A stretch of 64,000 nt of DNA from Psychrosphaera sp. B3R10. Lineage in GTDB: Bacteria > Pseudomonadota > Gammaproteobacteria > Enterobacterales > Alteromonadaceae. The notes beneath the pieces are model-generated. The model was not told where the DNA came from. It saw only the letters and a list, made by a program, of their open reading frames with translations, and searched no databases. The stretch spans positions 125,964 to 189,963 of the forward strand of contig NZ_JAHKQH010000042.1 in NCBI RefSeq assembly GCF_018861025.1, in the 5' to 3' direction. This document shows, piece after piece, positions 1 to 7,844 of the stretch (the stretch's first letter is position 1; every line of letters begins with the position of its first letter). A program made the position numbers and the translations under genes.

Positions 1-295
1 TCGATTGAGCGTTTTGAGTATTTAATTTGCCAAAGCGATAGGTGTGTTTAAAGGCCATGGCGGCTTGCTGAAAATGTGGCGCAAAAGACTTACATGGACC
101 GCACCAGTCAGCCCAAAAGTCGATTACGACAGGTAGGTCATTGTTCTGGATAAATTTAAAGACGTTGGCGTCTGTCAGTTCAATTGGTGCGCCCAAAAGT
201 AATTTGTTTTTACATTTACCGCAAATGCCATCCGCTTCAATCTTATCTTCAGGTACGCGATTTTTAGCAAAACAGGTGGAGCAAGTTATAAACAT
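1..295 (-). CDS. trxC: Thioredoxin 2 (TrxC), 3' end cut by window edge
   Basis: Zinc-binding thioredoxin that reduces protein disulfides in the cytoplasm. The visible 98 residues start at an ATG (293-295) with the TrxC-specific N-terminal zinc finger, two CxxC pairs at C5/C8 and C25/C28. The thioredoxin fold follows with the WCGPC active site at residues 64-68 (C65, C68). The C-terminal part lies left of base 1. The gene is 20 bp downstream of tusE on the same strand and is probably the last gene of the tus operon. That is notable because the Tus relay passes persulfide sulfur between cysteines. TrxC identity is strong; the functional link to Tus is inference. Confidence 0.93.
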   Translation of the reverse strand, partial: MFITCSTCFAKNRVPEDKIEADGICGKCKNKLLLGAPIELTDANVFKFIQNNDLPVVIDFWADWCGPCKSFAPHFQQAAMAFKHTYRFGKLNTQNAQS

Positions 296-315
296 TGATG
301 TGGTCACGGTTTTTC

Positions 316-645
316 CTAAATACATTTAGCTGGTTTTGGTAGCCCTGCAATTCGAGTCGCTTGTTTTGCAGGCCCTTTTGGGAACAATCGATAAAGATAA
401 ATACTGTTACCTTTATCTGCCCCGAGTTCTTTTGCCATCGCTTTGACTAACAGACGTATAGCCGGGCTGGTTTTAAATTCGATATAAAAATTTCGGACAA
501 AATTAACCACTTCCCAGTGATTATCTGTCATTGTGATGTTTTCTAATTCTGCGATATGAGTGGCTAGTTCTATACTCCAATCGTCTAAATTGATCAGGTA
601 TTCATGTTTGTCTGTTTCATAAGAAGTGCCGTTAAATTCGATCAT
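316..645 (-). CDS. tusE: Sulfurtransferase TusE (DsrC family)
   Basis: Final carrier of the Tus sulfur relay. It takes persulfide sulfur from TusBCD and hands it to MnmA, which makes the 2-thio group of mnm5s2U34 in tRNAs for Lys, Glu and Gln. At 109 residues it has the normal family length. The DsrC/TusE C-terminus is intact, including the [18 protein letters not shown] stretch and the conserved penultimate cysteine C108 that carries the persulfide. The central [12 protein letters not shown] segment is also typical. It lies 9 bp downstream of tusB, so all four tus genes appear to be one operon, whereas E. coli keeps tusE apart from tusBCD. Confidence 0.96.
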   Translation of the reverse strand: MIEFNGTSYETDKHEYLINLDDWSIELATHIAELENITMTDNHWEVVNFVRNFYIEFKTSPAIRLLVKAMAKELGADKGNSIYLYRLFPKGPAKQATRIAGLPKPAKCI

Positions 646-654
646 GGTGCTTAT

Positions 655-924
655 TTACCAACTTAATATATTATTTGCGCTTTCACAAAACTCGACCCAC
701 TGCGGGTCGTTAATCATTTCAAAGTGTTCATTTTCCCTTATATGTCGGGCGTTACAGTCAAGTTCTCGAGCGAAAAAACTGATGTTATCTATGGGTTTTA
801 TCGTAGGCAGCCTATACACAGCGTCCTGAGTAAATACCACTTTGTCGCCACTGGACAAGAGTTGTTTCACGTTGTTCCATTGTTCGGACGTAAATAAAAT
901 GTGCAAGCTATTTGTTGTGGTCAT
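655..924 (-). CDS. tusB: Sulfurtransferase complex subunit TusB (DsrH)
   Basis: Small DsrH/TusB-family subunit, 89 residues, of the TusBCD heterohexamer that moves sulfur from TusA to TusE in tRNA 2-thiolation. The sequence is weakly conserved, as is normal for this subunit. It shows the DsrH pattern LHILFTS at the N-terminus, the GDKVVFTQDAVY segment, and a short C-terminus ending in a tryptophan. Assignment leans on length and position: directly after TusC (12 bp gap) and before TusE (9 bp gap). Confidence 0.88.
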   Translation of the reverse strand: MTTTNSLHILFTSEQWNNVKQLLSSGDKVVFTQDAVYRLPTIKPIDNISFFARELDCNARHIRENEHFEMINDPQWVEFCESANNILSW

Positions 925-936
925 GATTATTTCAAC

Positions 937-1308
937 TTAAATAACGTAAATGTGTTTGGCGTTTTGTTTTAACTGAATAATGCCGCCGGGGTCTAATGTC
1001 AGTACGCTTGGCATCACATTTTTTTTATGGAACCCCAACTTGTTTAATGACTTTTGGCAAACGAATGTTTCTTCTATATCGTACATTTCAAGTAATTTAA
1101 AGGTGCTCAAATAGTCTTTCTGACCTATCAGTTCGGGGGTTTGCTCAATTAAACACTGAGTCACGCCTAATCCTAAAAATAACACACTGACCCGTTGGTC
1201 AAATGCGCCAAAAATCAAAGACAAATCCAATGCTTCTTTACCAGCTAACGCATTCAACGCACTTTGTGTATGGATGATTAATATGTCGTTTATGACTTGG
1301 TCATTCAT
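937..1308 (-). CDS. tusC: Sulfurtransferase complex subunit TusC (DsrF)
   Basis: DsrF/TusC subunit of the TusBCD sulfur-relay complex, 123 residues. Typical features are the ALAGKEALDLSLIFGAFDQ segment followed by VSVLFLGLGV, and the LEMYDIEETFVCQKSL region near residue 80. The start codon overlaps the end of tusD by 4 bp (ATGA), indicating translational coupling. It is expected to be structural, as the catalytic cysteine of the complex resides in TusD. Confidence 0.91.
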   Translation of the reverse strand: MNDQVINDILIIHTQSALNALAGKEALDLSLIFGAFDQRVSVLFLGLGVTQCLIEQTPELIGQKDYLSTFKLLEMYDIEETFVCQKSLNKLGFHKKNVMPSVLTLDPGGIIQLKQNAKHIYVI

Positions 1309-1664
1309 TTAAACTGCACCATTTTGTCAGACTCAGTGGTGAGCTCAGCAAATTCAGCTAGGCCGGAAAGGGTAAAGCTCGGGTGCAGTGCATTGGCATT
1401 AACACCGCGTTTTTCCGCCGCAGTCACGCACATCAATAGCGGGATATTATGTTGTGAATTTAAGTTAACTAATTGCGATTGACCATTGAGCTCATCAGAG
1501 GGCATATCCAAATTATTAGACCCGTTTAATACTGCGTCTTGATACAAAAAAACCGCTGTAATTGAATTTCCACGGTCAATGGCCGCTTGAGCAAATTGGC
1601 AGGCCGTCGCCACACTCTGGTGAGACCAAGGCGGGCAATGTAATACGAGAATAAAGCGATTCAT
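1305..1664 (-). CDS. tusD: Sulfurtransferase complex subunit TusD (DsrE)
   Basis: Catalytic subunit of TusBCD. It accepts sulfur from TusA on a cysteine and passes it to TusE. I chose the ATG at 1662-1664, giving 119 residues (MNRFILVLHCPPWS), because DsrE/TusD proteins begin at this beta strand. The upstream in-frame ATG would add ten residues unlike the family. The active-site cysteine is C79 in LLMCVTAAEKRGV, matching C78 of E. coli TusD. It is the first gene of the minus-strand run tusD-tusC-tusB-tusE-trxC. Confidence 0.92.
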   Translation of the reverse strand: MNRFILVLHCPPWSHQSVATACQFAQAAIDRGNSITAVFLYQDAVLNGSNNLDMPSDELNGQSQLVNLNSQHNIPLLMCVTAAEKRGVNANALHPSFTLSGLAEFAELTTESDKMVQFK

Positions 1665-1884
1665 AAAACACTCATTAAGGAATTCAAAACACAATGTAAG
1701 GGTAGTGCCGTCATTGTATTACATCTACCACAACTTGCTAATACTTTACGTTAAAAAAGAATACTGAATTAAATCTGAAATTAGGGCACGGAAGAAAGCG
1801 GCGACAAACAATAAACAAGCTATAGAGTAAATCATTTAAGTGATTGGTCAGGTGTGAAAAACAATGGCGAAAAAGTGGCAAAAA

Positions 1885-1907
1885 AAAGCCTCACTATGTG
1901 AGGCTTT
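1885..1907 (-). terminator. Rho-independent terminator of yccA
   Basis: A 9-bp GC-containing stem (AAGCCTCAC / GTGAGGCTT) with a 3-nt loop ends on the minus strand in a run of seven T. It lies 24 bp past the yccA stop codon and separates yccA from the tus operon, which starts about 220 bp further on. That 220-bp gap should hold the tus promoter, but no clear -35/-10 pair stood out. Confidence 0.85.
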
Positions 1908-1931
1908 TAATGATTAAGTAAGGTAACGAAA

Positions 1932-2597
1932 TTAATCGTCACTACCACCAAATGCAGTTAGTAACTGAATAAGGCTTAGGAAGATGTTGTAAATCGATAC
2001 AAACAACGTCACTGTTGCTAAGATGTAGTTTGTTTCACCACCACGCACAATTGCTTGAGTTTGAAGCAAAATTGCACCAGATGAGAATAAAATAAACATC
2101 GAGCTAATGACTAACGATAACGCTGGAAGGTTTAGGAAAATGTTTGCAACTACTGCTGCAATAATAACCCAGAACCCTGCCATCATCATGCCGTTTAAGA
2201 ATGACAAGTCACGTTTAGTCGTCAACGCATAAGCCGAAACACCGAAGAAGGTTAGGGCTGTGCCACCAAGCGCAGTCATAACAATCTCGCCGCCGCCTGC
2301 GCCGATAACCATATTTAGTATTGGTCCAAGGCTATAACCAAGGAAGCCTGTAAAAGCAAATACTGCAATTAAGCCAGTAGATGAATTCGCCGCTTTATGA
2401 ACCCAAAACAACAAGCCATAAAATCCAACCAACATTAGGATTAATCCTGGGTGTGGTAAATTCAATGCCATTGCTGCACCAGCGACGATAGCAGCGAAGG
2501 CAAGCGTCATCGCGAGTAATGAGTAAGTATTGCGTAATACCTTATTCGTCTGTAATACAGATGCTTCAGTACTTTGATACGCTGTTCTGCTGTCCAT
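1932..2597 (-). CDS. yccA: YccA-type Bax inhibitor-1 family membrane protein
   Basis: Seven-helix inner-membrane protein of the Bax inhibitor-1/TMBIM family, 221 residues (E. coli YccA has 219). In E. coli, YccA binds and is a modulator substrate of the FtsH/HflKC protease. The sequence follows E. coli YccA along its whole length, for example KVLRNTYSLLAMTLAF, FAFTGFLGYSLGPILN, ALGGTALTFF and GGETNYILATVTLFVSIYN. The initiating ATG has a purine-rich upstream region. The order tusE - yccA - tRNA-Ser matches the E. coli chromosome, so this is an ancestral block. Confidence 0.95.
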   Translation of the reverse strand: MDSRTAYQSTEASVLQTNKVLRNTYSLLAMTLAFAAIVAGAAMALNLPHPGLILMLVGFYGLLFWVHKAANSSTGLIAVFAFTGFLGYSLGPILNMVIGAGGGEIVMTALGGTALTFFGVSAYALTTKRDLSFLNGMMMAGFWVIIAAVVANIFLNLPALSLVISSMFILFSSGAILLQTQAIVRGGETNYILATVTLFVSIYNIFLSLIQLLTAFGGSDD

Positions 2598-3056
2598 TGT
2601 GAACTCCTGTTATTCAACAAAATAATTATGACAAACTAAACGTAGTTTTCACCAAATTACGTCTCTGGTCAATACATTGGGGTAAAGAAATTTTATTCAA
2701 GTTTATTAATAAATATTAATTATGTATTTTAATTGTGTCTTATTGGTAACTTATGTGCCTGTAAGTGTTGTGTGGCAGCGCTTCCCAGCAATTTAGTTTT
2801 TTAACATTATCACTTACGATAATTATTGCCGCTTAATATTCGAACTAAATTTGTTTTTTACTGCAACTAGTCGCTAAGTTTTTGGTATTTTTTAGGCTAG
2901 CGTTAAAATTTTTATTCGATGATAACAGCAATAATATTGGTGTTTGAAATTTGGCCGCTTATTTCTTTGTTTTTGGGGTTTTTGATGAATATTCAACCTC
3001 AGTGGTTTAAAAAGCACCATTCAACTCACTTTTTTACGTTTTTTTTAGATTTACAC
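2598..3056. other. AT-rich intergenic region between yccA and the tRNA-Ser pair
   Basis: About 460 bp with no supportable coding region. It must contain the yccA promoter (minus strand) near 2600-2700 and leads into the tRNA promoter on the right. It is rich in T-runs and has a short palindrome around GAATATTC near 2987. I see nothing else that can be named. Confidence 0.6.
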
Positions 3057-3085
3057 TTTACATCAGGCGATTAGGTCACTAATAT
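3057..3085 (+). promoter_or_regulatory. Sigma-70 promoter of the tRNA-Ser pair
   Basis: TTTACA (3057-3062), a 17-bp spacer, then TAATAT (3080-3085), followed at once by the GC-rich GCGCCCC. A GC-rich discriminator is typical of stable-RNA promoters under stringent (ppGpp/DksA) control. Transcription would begin about 8 bp upstream of the first tRNA at 3100. Confidence 0.85.
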
Positions 3086-3099
3086 GCGCCCCATCAAGT

Positions 3100-3191
3100 G
3101 GAGAGGTGGCAGAGCTCGGTCGAATGCACCTGACTTGAAATCAGGCGAAGGGTTAAACCTTCCGGGGGTTCGAATCCCTCCCTCTCCGCCA
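3100..3191 (+). tRNA. tRNA-Ser(UGA), copy 1
   Basis: 92-nt class II tRNA with CCA encoded. The acceptor stem GGAGAGG pairs with CCTCTCC, and the discriminator base is G73 as expected for serine. The anticodon stem CCTGA/TCAGG closes the loop CTTGAAA, giving anticodon UGA (reads UCA, UCG, UCU). The long variable arm GAAGGGTTAAACCTTC and the T-loop GGTTCGAATCC are clear. It differs from copy 2 only in the acceptor stem. Confidence 0.98.
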
Positions 3192-3202
3192 CTTATTTTT
3201 AC

Positions 3203-3223
3203 ATCGAGTTGTTACAACTCGAT
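3203..3223. repeat. 10-bp perfect inverted repeat between the two tRNA genes
   Basis: ATCGAGTTGT, one unpaired T, then ACAACTCGAT, in the 45-bp spacer of the tRNA-Ser pair. There is no T-run after it, so it is unlikely to be a terminator. A processing-site hairpin in the dicistronic precursor, or a cruciform-prone site, is possible. Confidence 0.7.
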
Positions 3224-3236
3224 TACATCGACTAAT

Positions 3237-3328
3237 GGAAAGCTGGCAGAGCTCGGTCGAATGCACCTGACTTGAAATCAGGCGAAGGGTTAAACCTTCC
3301 GGGGGTTCGAATCCCTCGCTTTCCGCCA
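3237..3328 (+). tRNA. tRNA-Ser(UGA), copy 2
   Basis: 92 nt, CCA encoded, identical to copy 1 from the D arm to the T arm. The acceptor stem is GGAAAGC/GCTTTCC, so both differences from copy 1 (positions 4:69 and 7:66) are compensated and base pairing is kept. Anticodon is UGA. It probably shares the transcript of copy 1, as no second promoter is evident in the 45-bp spacer. Confidence 0.98.
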
Positions 3329-3335
3329 TATAAAC

Positions 3336-3367
3336 AACCCTAGTGATTAATATCACTGGGGTTTTTT
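3336..3367 (+). terminator. Rho-independent terminator of the tRNA-Ser operon
   Basis: AACCCTAGTGAT, short AT loop, then ATCACTGGGGTT and six T. One G-T pair lies in the stem. It starts 8 bp after the second tRNA. Confidence 0.9.
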
Positions 3368-3721
3368 ATTGCCTGTAATATACGCCTAAATATCGGCTTA
3401 TTGAGCCCTTTAAAAGCCTGTACACCTTTGCTACTTATCGATAAAGCTCTTTATAAATTAGGTTTATTTGATGTTTAGTATAAATCATTGATTACGCTAA
3501 ATTATTGTCTTAACCTGAATCCTGAATCCTGAATCCTGAATCCGAGTCTAAAATCCATCACACTCATTATTGTCAGTCGCTTTTGTCGAGACTGTTACAA
3601 AGATTAAGTTTTGCTGTTGAAATTCAGTTGTTGTTAAAATTTTGGCGGGTAGTGGAAAATAAATGTCTTTGAAGAAGCTGTATTGGACCAAATGCAAACA
3701 CCACTTGGTCCGTGGCTTTTC
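3368..3721. other. Intergenic region with hairpin downstream of the TIGR01777 gene
   Basis: About 350 bp without a credible gene. It contains the heptamer repeat at 3514-3543 and an inverted repeat GGACCAA / TTGGTCC (3685-3711, 13-nt loop) just past the stop of the minus-strand epimerase gene. The hairpin could end that transcript, but no T-run follows on the minus strand. Confidence 0.5.
3514..3543. repeat. Tandem heptamer repeat (CCTGAAT) x4
   Basis: Four exact copies of CCTGAAT plus two further bases, between the tRNA terminator and the epimerase gene. This is a simple sequence repeat that could vary in copy number by slippage. It is too short and has no spacers, so it is not a CRISPR. 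Confidence 0.85.
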
Positions 3722-4627
3722 TTAAAGTAAAAGTAGATCTTCGAGCGCGTCAGCTAAAACTGGATATTTAAATTCAAATTTATTGTCGAGTAATTTAGTT
3801 GGAACAGCGTTTTGGCCAAATATTATAAGGTCAGCTCTTTCGCCCAATGTCATTCGCAATACAAACCTAGGGACTCTTAAGATCGCCGGGCGATGCAAGA
3901 CAGTTGCTAGGGCATGAGTAAATTCTTTGTTCGAAACTGGGGTTGGAGCTGACAAATTAATCGGACCACTAATGTTTTTATTCTCCAGAACAAACTTCAC
4001 AGCTCTAGCCCAATCTTTTACGTGGATCCAAGGCATATATTGCTTGCCATTAGAAATTTTTCCACCAAATCCAGCCCAAAATGGCGGGATCATTTTTTCT
4101 AAAGCGCCACCTTGGTTAGACAGGACAATGCCTGTCCGAAGCAAGGTGACATTAGCGTGTTTTGCCGTGGTAGCAATTTCTTCCCATTGCTGACATAACT
4201 TACTACCGAAGTCATTGCCAAATGAGCTAAATGTTTCGTCTATAGACTCTGCACCTTGTGGGCCATAAATACCCACAGCACTTGCACTAATAAATTGGAT
4301 TTTTTTATCTGCACTGCATTCCGAGTTTATTTTAGCAACGAGAGCCTTTGTTGTATCAAACCGGCTGCTCATTATTTGCTTCTTACGCTTAGCGGTCCAT
4401 TTTTTATCAACTATGGGTTCACCAGCTAAGTTAATAATTGCGTCAAAATCGACTAAGTTTATTTCATCAAATGAGTCAATAACGGTAATTGAAGCATGCA
4501 GGTTTCTGCAGGCCTTTGCGTAGTTACGAGTAAAAACAGTCAATTTGTGAACTTCATTATCAAATCTGAGGAGCCTTATAAGCGCTGCTCCCAATAATCC
4601 TGTTCCACCGGTAATTAGAATATTCAT
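3722..4627 (-). CDS. TIGR01777-family NAD(P)-dependent epimerase (YfcH-like)
   Basis: Extended short-chain dehydrogenase/epimerase-fold protein, 301 residues, the usual length for the TIGR01777 (E. coli YfcH) family. The N-terminus MNILITGGTGLLGAALI is the nucleotide-binding TGGTGxxG motif. INLAGEPI follows near residue 65, then SASAVGIYG, LLRTGIVLS and MPWIHVKDWARA, all hallmarks of this family. The C-terminal DUF1731-like part ends in PVLADALEDLL. The physiological substrate of the family is not established. It stands alone on the minus strand, with a run of G-poor sequence upstream and no clear operon partner. Confidence 0.9.
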   Translation of the reverse strand: MNILITGGTGLLGAALIRLLRFDNEVHKLTVFTRNYAKACRNLHASITVIDSFDEINLVDFDAIINLAGEPIVDKKWTAKRKKQIMSSRFDTTKALVAKINSECSADKKIQFISASAVGIYGPQGAESIDETFSSFGNDFGSKLCQQWEEIATTAKHANVTLLRTGIVLSNQGGALEKMIPPFWAGFGGKISNGKQYMPWIHVKDWARAVKFVLENKNISGPINLSAPTPVSNKEFTHALATVLHRPAILRVPRFVLRMTLGERADLIIFGQNAVPTKLLDNKFEFKYPVLADALEDLLLL

Positions 4628-4888
4628 TAACCTGCCAATTTATTTTTTAATTTCAGTAAAATAGCTTTACTATAGGTTTTTGTTAGTTTTGTGGCTCAAA
4701 AGAGCTGTAATTTGGTTTAAAAGCCTAACATTACCTTTAGGCTCCCAATTTAAATGGGACAATGAACCAAATCAACCATTTAGTTTATTATTTTTGGTAA
4801 CAACAAATTTTAGATTAGCAATTTAGTAAAATTGCTAAAATTGTTCAGTTGCAATAAGTGAACGCAAATATCCTTAAAGGAAAAGTAG

Positions 4889-5935
4889 ATGTCTAAGCTC
4901 GAAATGAACTTTGCCACAAGATTTTTATTTACGATGGCCTGTTTAATTATTTTATTGGCAGGAATAAAAGCGGCGAGCGCCATTTTAGTTCCATTTTTGT
5001 TATCCATGTTTATCGCCATTATTGCCAATCCACTAGTTAATAAACTAATTGCACTTCGGATCCCTCGAGTCTTTGCTGTGCTCATTATTTTGAGTCTATT
5101 AGTCGGTGCTGGAATGTCCATCGCTGGCGTTGTTGGGCAATCGTTTAATGACTTTTCACAGTCGCTGCCTGTTTACCAAGCAAAGTTATCTAATGAGCTC
5201 GAGTGGATAGTGAACAAACTTGCGTTATTTGATATTCATGTAGATCAATCGTTACTGACTCAATACTTTAATCCGAGTATTGCTATGCAAATGGTTGGCA
5301 ATTTATTAAGTGGATTTGGCGGTGTTATGGCCAATTTATTTTTAATCATTCTTACCGTTGTTTTTATGTTGTTTGAAGCGCCGGATGTATCTAAGAAGGT
5401 TCATATTGCATTAGACGATCCTACAATGAAAATGCGTCATGTAGACCGCTTTTTAGAGTCTGTAAATAGTTATCTCGCGATTAAATCTCTAGTCAGTTTA
5501 GGAACCGCGACAGCGGTTGGCGTCTTATTGTGGATATTAGATATTGATTACGTATTGCTTTGGTCTGTGTTGGCATTTTTGTTTAATTTCATTCCTAACA
5601 TAGGATCAATTATTGCTGCTGTGCCAGCGGTACTGCTTGCCATTGTTGTCCAAAGTCCAGCGGTTGCGGGCATTTTGGCGTTAGGCTATATTGCGATTAA
5701 CACGATTTTTGGCAATGTCATTGAACCTAAATTTATGGGCCGTGGTTTAGGTTTATCAACTTTGGTTGTATTTTTATCTTTGATATTTTGGGGATGGTTA
5801 TTAGGCACTGTCGGAATGTTACTTTCTGTACCCCTTACGATGATAGTAAAAATTGCGCTTGAGGCAAATGCCGACAGTCGTTGGTTAGCTTTGTTATTGA
5901 GTAATGTTGATGATACTGAGCTTAAAAATTCATAA
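4889..5935 (+). CDS. AI-2E family transporter (PerM/YhhT-like permease)
   Basis: Inner-membrane protein of the AI-2E exporter (UPF0118) family, 348 residues with about seven to eight hydrophobic helices. These proteins export small molecules or act as ion antiporters, and only some members move autoinducer-2. Family marks include ILVPFLLSMFIAIIANPLV near the start, SYLAIKSLVSLGTA (about 195-210), FLFNFIPNIGSIIAAVPAVLLA (about 230-250) and GNVIEPKFMGRGLGLS. The start ATG has the ribosome site AAAGGAAAA 6 bp upstream. No luxS or lsr gene is nearby, so the substrate is unknown. Confidence 0.9.
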   Translation: MSKLEMNFATRFLFTMACLIILLAGIKAASAILVPFLLSMFIAIIANPLVNKLIALRIPRVFAVLIILSLLVGAGMSIAGVVGQSFNDFSQSLPVYQAKLSNELEWIVNKLALFDIHVDQSLLTQYFNPSIAMQMVGNLLSGFGGVMANLFLIILTVVFMLFEAPDVSKKVHIALDDPTMKMRHVDRFLESVNSYLAIKSLVSLGTATAVGVLLWILDIDYVLLWSVLAFLFNFIPNIGSIIAAVPAVLLAIVVQSPAVAGILALGYIAINTIFGNVIEPKFMGRGLGLSTLVVFLSLIFWGWLLGTVGMLLSVPLTMIVKIALEANADSRWLALLLSNVDDTELKNS

Positions 5936-6026
5936 CAGAGTAAGAGTGACTCAGGTTCAAAGTACGCTCAAATTCAACGGCGTTGGAACATAGGCTGATT
6001 GGCATTGATTAGACTGAGGCGTTTAT

Positions 6027-6067
6027 GCTGTACTTACAAAAGTATTGTGGCTTTTGGCAAGTACAGC
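6027..6067. repeat. Long hairpin between convergent genes
   Basis: GCTGTACTT pairs with AAGTACAGC (9 bp), and inside it CAAAAG pairs with CTTTTG. Together they make one extended imperfect stem between the AI-2E permease (plus) and the chemoreceptor (minus). No T-run follows on either strand. It may still act as a shared 3' end. Confidence 0.6.
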
Positions 6068-6088
6068 GCAATTTAGACGTTTAGTGGC

Positions 6089-7171
6089 TTAAGAATGAAG
6101 CAAGTTGTCTAACAATCCTGTTACTTTATTTGAAGCCTGTTCCATTTTATTGAGCCTATTTATTGCCTCTGCTTTATCACCTTTTTCAAGTTGTTTTAAC
6201 GCCTCTAGTCCGAACTTATGCACTTGGCGGTGAGGTTCATCAATATGCATAAAGGTTGTGTTACTGCCAAATTTACTCTTACCTTCAGTTACATACCATT
6301 GACCAAGACGACACGACGAGTGGTCGGCAAATTCGTTAATTGATTTCGAACTAAGCCCTGCAGCGACCGCATATACATCACCTTTCCAAACCACATGATC
6401 TAACTTAACGGTTTGAATAAACGATTGCATTGTGGCTGACTCAATTGTTGATTTCATTTGATTACAAACACCAATGATGTTGCTGTAATCTTCATTTAAT
6501 GTATTTACGCCGTTAGACAAGTCTCGGTTGCTTAATTGAATTCGATCAACTGAGGTAACAGTTTCATTGGTCGAGCGGATAATTTCATTTACGAGATCAG
6601 ACACTTCGTTTGCAGATTCATTCGTGTTGTTCGCCAACGCACGAACTTCATCGGCAACAACAGAGAAGCCGCGACCCGCTTCCCCCGCACGCGCTGCTTC
6701 AATGGCTGCATTAAGTGCTAATAAATTGGTTTGGTCCGAAATTTTTGAAATAGTGGATACAAAGGTATTAATTTTATCAGCCATTTCAGATAAGCCTGAA
6801 ATATTGGTTGTCATCGAACCCATTTGGTCGCCAAGACCCGCCATGCCACCAACGATTGAATTTAGTGCATTTGATGAGGTATCAAACAGTTCATTAATCA
6901 ATGCGATAGAGCGACTTTCTTCCTCTATTTGTTGAAATGATACTGCAACCGCTTCTCGAACCGATTTTATTTGCTCGAACGAGTCAACCGTACAGGCTAA
7001 TAACTGTGCGTCAAATTCATTAAACGACTGATCAAACGCATTTTTTTCATTTTGTAACTCCAAAATAAGTTCGTCTGCATTGGTTACCGTTTGGTTTAAC
7101 GATACAATTTCAGCCTTAAGCCGAGTATTCTCTGATGACAAAGCGTCAAATCTAGATTTTGAAACAAACAT
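6089..7171 (-). CDS. Cytoplasmic methyl-accepting chemotaxis protein with CZB zinc domain
   Basis: Soluble chemoreceptor of 360 residues with no membrane segment. The N-terminal 50 residues form a coiled coil. The MCP signalling hairpin follows, with its tip at [20 protein letters not shown] (about 144-163) and [13 protein letters not shown] after it. The C-terminal chemoreceptor zinc-binding (CZB) domain has H259, C287 in SSCRLGQWY and histidines at 309, 314 and 318, fitting the 3-His/1-Cys zinc site. Known CZB proteins sense zinc or hypochlorous acid via the zinc-cysteine switch. It is a lone minus-strand gene with no che genes nearby. Confidence 0.93.
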   Translation of the reverse strand: MFVSKSRFDALSSENTRLKAEIVSLNQTVTNADELILELQNEKNAFDQSFNEFDAQLLACTVDSFEQIKSVREAVAVSFQQIEEESRSIALINELFDTSSNALNSIVGGMAGLGDQMGSMTTNISGLSEMADKINTFVSTISKISDQTNLLALNAAIEAARAGEAGRGFSVVADEVRALANNTNESANEVSDLVNEIIRSTNETVTSVDRIQLSNRDLSNGVNTLNEDYSNIIGVCNQMKSTIESATMQSFIQTVKLDHVVWKGDVYAVAAGLSSKSINEFADHSSCRLGQWYVTEGKSKFGSNTTFMHIDEPHRQVHKFGLEALKQLEKGDKAEAINRLNKMEQASNKVTGLLDNLLHS

Positions 7172-7313
7172 ATGAATGATCTTCTTTTAATTAATTATTT
7201 TGGTTTATCGGCCTTTTATCGCTAATATTTAACTTTATATTAATTAAAGTAATTTTCTATCAGCAGACATGTGTTATTAATTATAGACAGGTTTTAAATA
7301 AAAAGGAGAGGTT

Positions 7314-7823
7314 GTGTTTACCCTAATAGCCAAATTATTAAATGTACTTAATTCAGATTCAGAGCCGAAACATCTGGCACTCGCCATTGTGTTAGCAATG
7401 TTAGCAGGTTTTAATTCCATCATGAGCGTTTTTGGTGTTTTTATTTTATTATTAATGATTGTTTTGCGAGCGAATTTGACCGTTTTCATTGCAATGCTCG
7501 CGGTGTTTAGTGGCTTGAAGTTGTTATTCATTACGTTTATTTCAGATTTTGGTGGTTATTTATTGCAACTTCCATCGTTAGTTTCAACTTGGACAGAGCT
7601 ATATCAGGCTACCTGGTTTAGATTTTCGGAACTTTATAATAGTGCCGTTATGGGACAATTAGTGAGTTCGATTATATTAATCGTTCCAATTTATGCGTTG
7701 TCGTATTGGTTAATTGTTAAGTATCGCTTAGCAATGAAACACTTTGTCGAGCGTTTTAAAATTGTTCAAAGTTTAAAAGCAAGTAAGTTTTACCAAATCT
7801 ATCTAAGCGTTCAATCTGCGTAG
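7314..7823 (+). CDS. TIGR03546 family membrane protein
   Basis: Integral membrane protein, 169 residues, with about three to four hydrophobic stretches (roughly residues 24-60, 62-80 and 112-133) and a basic C-terminal tail. It begins at a GTG (7314) with a good AGGAG site at 7304-7308. It is recognised as the TIGR03546 family mainly by size, by the SDSEPKHLALAIVLAMLAGF start, and by being followed after 21 bp by the TIGR03545 partner. The function of the pair is not known. Confidence 0.8.
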   Translation: MFTLIAKLLNVLNSDSEPKHLALAIVLAMLAGFNSIMSVFGVFILLLMIVLRANLTVFIAMLAVFSGLKLLFITFISDFGGYLLQLPSLVSTWTELYQATWFRFSELYNSAVMGQLVSSIILIVPIYALSYWLIVKYRLAMKHFVERFKIVQSLKASKFYQIYLSVQSA

Positions 7824-7844
7824 TCGAATAGGGAAATAAGTTTC

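Noticed and set aside
3084-3356. Open frames on both strands across the tRNA-Ser pair (including one reading AESEGFEPPEG)
   Set aside because: They are translations of the tRNA genes. This is a well-known false protein, and the tRNA structures are unambiguous.
7277-7531. Minus-strand frame of 84 codons opposite the TIGR03546 gene
   Set aside because: Overlaps a better supported gene and has no motif.
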